Of a stretch of DNA of 64,000 nt, positions 61,086 to 64,000 are shown one piece after another. Both the position numbers and the translations under genes were made by a program. The stretch is from Shewanella acanthi. GTDB taxonomy: Bacteria; Pseudomonadota; Gammaproteobacteria; Enterobacterales; Shewanellaceae. Position 1 is the first letter of the stretch. Each line of letters opens with the position of its first letter. Below the pieces are notes generated by a model. The model was not told the origin of the DNA. It saw nothing but the letters and a program-made list of their open reading frames with translations, and did not search any database. The DNA is taken from assembly GCF_019457475.1 (NCBI RefSeq), contig NZ_CP080413.1:1054001-1118000 (forward strand), given 5' to 3'.

Positions 61086-62332
61086 AAAATATTGCCATCG
61101 TTGGGACAGGGATTTCTGGGCTCACATGCGGCCATCTATTAAGCAAGTCCCATCGGGTAACTGTATTTGAGGCTAATGATTATATTGGTGGCCATACCGC
61201 TACCGTGGATGTGGAGTTTGAAGGCAAAAATTATGCGATAGACACAGGCTTTATTGTATTTAATGACAGAACCTATCCCCGTTTTGAGCGTTTGCTATCA
61301 CGTTTAAATGTCACTGTGCTGGCCACTGAAATGAGCTTTAGTGTGCACAATGTGCTCACAGGGCTTGAATATAACGGCCATCATTTTGCAAGCCTTTTTG
61401 CCCAAAAACGCAATATTTTTAATCCACGCTTTTGGGGATTTTTAAATGAAATAGTGCGGTTTAACAAACGTTGTAAAGCGTTATTTCAAGCAGATAATTA
61501 TCCCGAGGGGAATCTAGGGCAATATCTTGATAGTGAAGGTTTCTCATCCTTTTTTGCCGAGCATTATATTTTGCCTATGGGTGCGGCAATTTGGTCATCC
61601 TCAATTGAGGATATGCGTGCCTTTTCTCTTCGATTCTTTATTCGATTCTTTGAACATCATGGACTGTTAAACATCAGTGATAGGCCGCAGTGGTATGTGC
61701 TTAAGGGCGGTTCTCGCAGTTATATTCCTGATTTAATCGCGCCCTTTAAAGACAATATTCGACTCAATAGCCCCGTTACAACCATTGAAAGAAATGGCGA
61801 TGGCGTAAAGTTGTTGGTGAATGGCCAATGGCACACATTTGATGAGGTGATCCTCGCGTGCCACAGCGACCAAGCGCTCAAAATGCTCAGTGACCCCACA
61901 CCTACTGAGAAAGCGATTTTGGGGGATTTGGAGTATCAGAATAATGAGGTTGTGCTGCATACGGATACCCGTATTCTTCCTACGCGCAGAGCAGCATGGG
62001 CAAGTTGGAATTACCGTTTAGATGGTGACCAAACTCGTCCTGCATCAGTTACTTATAATATGAATATCCTGCAAAGGTTACCTGAAGATGCGCCGACCTT
62101 TTGCGTCACTCTCAATCAAACGGCGTTAATCGATGAGTCGAAGATTATTCGTCGGTTCAATTATGCCCACCCAGTATTTAATGAGAAAAGCTTAGCTGCA
62201 CAGGCCAGAAGGGAAGATATTTCTGGCCATAATCGCACTCATTTTGCTGGTGCGTATTGGCACAATGGTTTCCATGAGGATGGCGTTCGTAGTGCCTTAG
62301 ATGTGTGCGCCCATTTTGGGGTGACCTTATGA
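61082..62332 (+). CDS. FAD-dependent amine-oxidase-like oxidoreductase
   Basis: 416 residues. The FAD-binding dinucleotide motif [17 protein letters not shown] and [15 protein letters not shown] open the protein, and [17 protein letters not shown] follows, typical of a family annotated as NAD/FAD-binding or amine-oxidase proteins and found beside DUF1365 and cyclopropane-synthase genes. It probably oxidises or desaturates a lipid-linked substrate. It overlaps both neighbours by four bases. The reaction has not been read from the sequence. Confidence 0.88.
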   Translation: MKNIAIVGTGISGLTCGHLLSKSHRVTVFEANDYIGGHTATVDVEFEGKNYAIDTGFIVFNDRTYPRFERLLSRLNVTVLATEMSFSVHNVLTGLEYNGHHFASLFAQKRNIFNPRFWGFLNEIVRFNKRCKALFQADNYPEGNLGQYLDSEGFSSFFAEHYILPMGAAIWSSSIEDMRAFSLRFFIRFFEHHGLLNISDRPQWYVLKGGSRSYIPDLIAPFKDNIRLNSPVTTIERNGDGVKLLVNGQWHTFDEVILACHSDQALKMLSDPTPTEKAILGDLEYQNNEVVLHTDTRILPTRRAAWASWNYRLDGDQTRPASVTYNMNILQRLPEDAPTFCVTLNQTALIDESKIIRRFNYAHPVFNEKSLAAQARREDISGHNRTHFAGAYWHNGFHEDGVRSALDVCAHFGVTL

Positions 62333-63120
62333 CAGAGCTTAATAGTGCTATCTATTACGGCATGGTAAGCCATAGCCGTTATAGCCCTATAAAACATCAA
62401 TTTAGCTATAAAATGGCGCTATTGGCCATTGATTTAGATGAAGTTGATAGCCTAAGCGTGATGGGACGTTACTTTGGCGTCAATCGAAGTGCACTTTTAC
62501 GATTTAATCCAAGGGATTATCTTTGTTCATATACAGATCGTAATAATTTGACTCAAATCATTGAGATTAAAGACCCGAGCGCGGCATCGTTAAAGGCTAG
62601 GGCGCTTAGTCAAATCGTTGAGTTAGGGGCAGATAAGCCCTGCGACCGGGTTGTCTTTGTGGGGCAGATTCGACATTTTGGCCTTTACTTCAGCCCAGTT
62701 AATTTTTACTTTTGTTATCAAAATCAAACGCCTTTATATATGCTCGCCGAAGTGAGTAATACCCCTTGGCAAGAGCGCCACTGTTACTTAGTGAATTTAT
62801 CCGCACCAGGCGTGACGGATAAAGTGTTCCATGTATCGCCCTTTATGAACTTAGATATGCGCTATTTATGGCATGTTGAACCCCCAACTGAATCCTTAAA
62901 AATTGGTATCGAAAATAAGCCAAATGCTGTTGGCAAGAAGCTGTTTCAGGCCAATTTAGTTATGAATCGCCAAGCCATTAATGCTACCTCGCTACGTACG
63001 TTGTTTTTTCGCTTTCCTTTGATGACGCTGAAAATTGTCTGCGGGATTTATTGGCAGGCATTAAAGCTCTTTTATAAACGAGTGCCTTTTGTGCCACACC
63101 CAAGCCAAGTGGAGAAATAG
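62329..63120 (+). CDS. DUF1365-family protein
   Basis: 263 residues from the ATG at 62329, overlapping the preceding stop as ATGA; the longer frame from 62305 lies inside the upstream gene. [21 protein letters not shown] near the start and [15 protein letters not shown] are the conserved DUF1365 blocks. There is no clear catalytic motif; a hydrophobic segment lies near 235-255. The family is almost always next to FAD-oxidoreductase and cyclopropane-synthase-like genes, as here, so a role in fatty-acid modification is inferred. Confidence 0.9.
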   Translation: MTELNSAIYYGMVSHSRYSPIKHQFSYKMALLAIDLDEVDSLSVMGRYFGVNRSALLRFNPRDYLCSYTDRNNLTQIIEIKDPSAASLKARALSQIVELGADKPCDRVVFVGQIRHFGLYFSPVNFYFCYQNQTPLYMLAEVSNTPWQERHCYLVNLSAPGVTDKVFHVSPFMNLDMRYLWHVEPPTESLKIGIENKPNAVGKKLFQANLVMNRQAINATSLRTLFFRFPLMTLKIVCGIYWQALKLFYKRVPFVPHPSQVEK

Positions 63121-63121
63121 A

Positions 63122-64000
63122 ATGGAAAATACTGCATCACAAACGTCGGTTATAAGCGCAAAGCTACCCGATAGCCTTGCCCGTAAAATATTGCTTAAGG
63201 CCCTTGATAATTTGCCCCATGGTTGTTTGACCATAGTGGAGGGCGATAAGAGTTATCGCTTTGGCGAGCAGCATAGCGATTTGCATGCAACCTTAGTCGT
63301 TAAACATCCCAGTTTTTATCGTCAGGTGATGTTCTCTGGTTCAATCGGTGCAGGCGAAGGTTATATTCAAGGCCATTGGACTAGCCCAGATTTGACTAAA
63401 GTCGTGCAGCTGTTTGCCCGTAACCTGCCGTTGCTCGATAGGATTGAAGCTAAATTCAATTGGCTTACAGGCACGATTAACAGGGTAAAGCACTTTCTTA
63501 ATCGCAACTCACAGCAGGGCTCAAAACGCAATATTCTCGCCCATTACGATTTAGGCAATGCGCTTTATGAGCAATTTCTTGACCGAGAAATGCTCTATTC
63601 CAGTGCCCTTTATCCCGATGCCGATGCCAGCCTTGAAGCCGCGCAGCTTAATAAGTTGAAGGTGATTTGTGAGCGTCTCGAATTGCAACCTGGTCAACGC
63701 TTACTTGAAATTGGTACAGGCTGGGGGGCGTTAGCCATATACGCGGCTAAGCATTATGGCGTGCATGTGACTACAACCACCATTTCCGATGCCCAATACA
63801 GCTATGCAAAGGCGAGAGTTGAGCGCGAGGGGTTGAGCGAACAAGTGACATTACTCACAGAGGATTATCGTAATCTAACCGGTCAATTCGACCGACTTGT
63901 TTCGATTGAGATGATTGAGGCTGTGGGCCATGAGTACCTGCCTGGATTCTTTAAAAAACTCGAGTCCCTGCTTAAACCTAACGGCAGAATGTTAATACAG
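63122..64000 (+). CDS. Cyclopropane-fatty-acyl-phospholipid synthase-family methyltransferase (3' end cut)
   Basis: 293 codons are present; the gene continues past the window. The N-terminal lipid-binding domain (about 1-130, with GSIGAGEGYIQGHW) precedes the SAM domain with LLEIGTGWGALAIYAA and the EMIEAVGHEYL segment holding the conserved Glu. Where classical Cfa has a catalytic Cys (YSC), this protein has Ser161 in MLYSSALY. It may therefore methylate unsaturated acyl chains without closing a cyclopropane ring. It starts one base after the DUF1365 stop. Confidence 0.88.
   Translation, partial: MENTASQTSVISAKLPDSLARKILLKALDNLPHGCLTIVEGDKSYRFGEQHSDLHATLVVKHPSFYRQVMFSGSIGAGEGYIQGHWTSPDLTKVVQLFARNLPLLDRIEAKFNWLTGTINRVKHFLNRNSQQGSKRNILAHYDLGNALYEQFLDREMLYSSALYPDADASLEAAQLNKLKVICERLELQPGQRLLEIGTGWGALAIYAAKHYGVHVTTTTISDAQYSYAKARVEREGLSEQVTLLTEDYRNLTGQFDRLVSIEMIEAVGHEYLPGFFKKLESLLKPNGRMLIQ

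Overview
The window is a piece of a gammaproteobacterial chromosome, almost certainly Shewanella and close to S. oneidensis or the MR-4/ANA-3 group. The evidence is the gene order (rlmD-relA-mazG-pyrG-eno-ftsB-ispD-ispF-truD-surE-pcm-nlpD-rpoS, mutS, recA-recX-alaS-lysC-csrA, tRNAs, valS-holC), the protein sequences, and lineage-typical genes: a cytochrome c', a Shewanella old yellow enzyme, a tricorn-like periplasmic protease and a small TIGR02922-type protein. No insertion sequence, prophage, CRISPR array or rRNA gene was seen.

Layout. Positions 1-19300 hold the stringent-response and housekeeping block: a barA fragment, rlmD, relA, mazG, pyrG, eno, then ftsB/ispD/ispF/truD/surE/pcm/nlpD/rpoS in one direction, mutS facing them, and SOS-controlled recA-recX. 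Positions 19500-25030 hold alaS, a monofunctional aspartokinase, csrA, and eight tRNA genes (two Ser-GCU, six Arg-ACG) closed by a terminator. Positions 25300-33500 hold valS-holC, a 1.1-kb gene-poor stretch with unexplained structure, raiA, a cytochrome b561/cytochrome c' pair, trpR, a small membrane protein and slyD. Positions 33900-38840 are the threonine operon with a complete leader peptide and attenuator. Positions 39150-47540 hold a solitary solute-binding protein, a tricorn-like protease, an OsmC-like protein and a three-gene membrane cluster under a probable Fur box. Positions 47500-55450 hold a second ribosome-hibernation gene (hpf), a YebC/YeeN-family gene, a small Shewanella-type protein, a divergent TetR/old-yellow-enzyme pair with three operator copies, a Lon-family protease and a RhlE-like helicase. 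A decayed acetyltransferase gene follows.

From 56200 to the right edge lies a tightly packed operon: DUF523/DUF1722 protein, MlrA/BluR-like MerR regulator, DNA photolyase, NTF2-like protein, short-chain dehydrogenase, FAD oxidoreductase, DUF1365 protein and a cyclopropane-synthase-family methyltransferase (cut by the window edge). This looks like a light- or photo-oxidation-responsive module that couples DNA repair to modification of membrane fatty acids. The methyltransferase has Ser where classical Cfa enzymes have Cys, and paired TTGTACAA sites sit at the probable promoter. It is the most system-like part of the window.

Several gene starts were moved from the longest open frame on the basis of ribosome binding sites or homology: mazG, rpoS, raiA, cytochrome c', trpR, thrA, thrC, phrB, DUF1365. 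nlpD starts with TTG, and recX appears to start at a non-canonical codon overlapping the recA stop. All identifications come from reading the sequence and recalled family knowledge; no database search was run.
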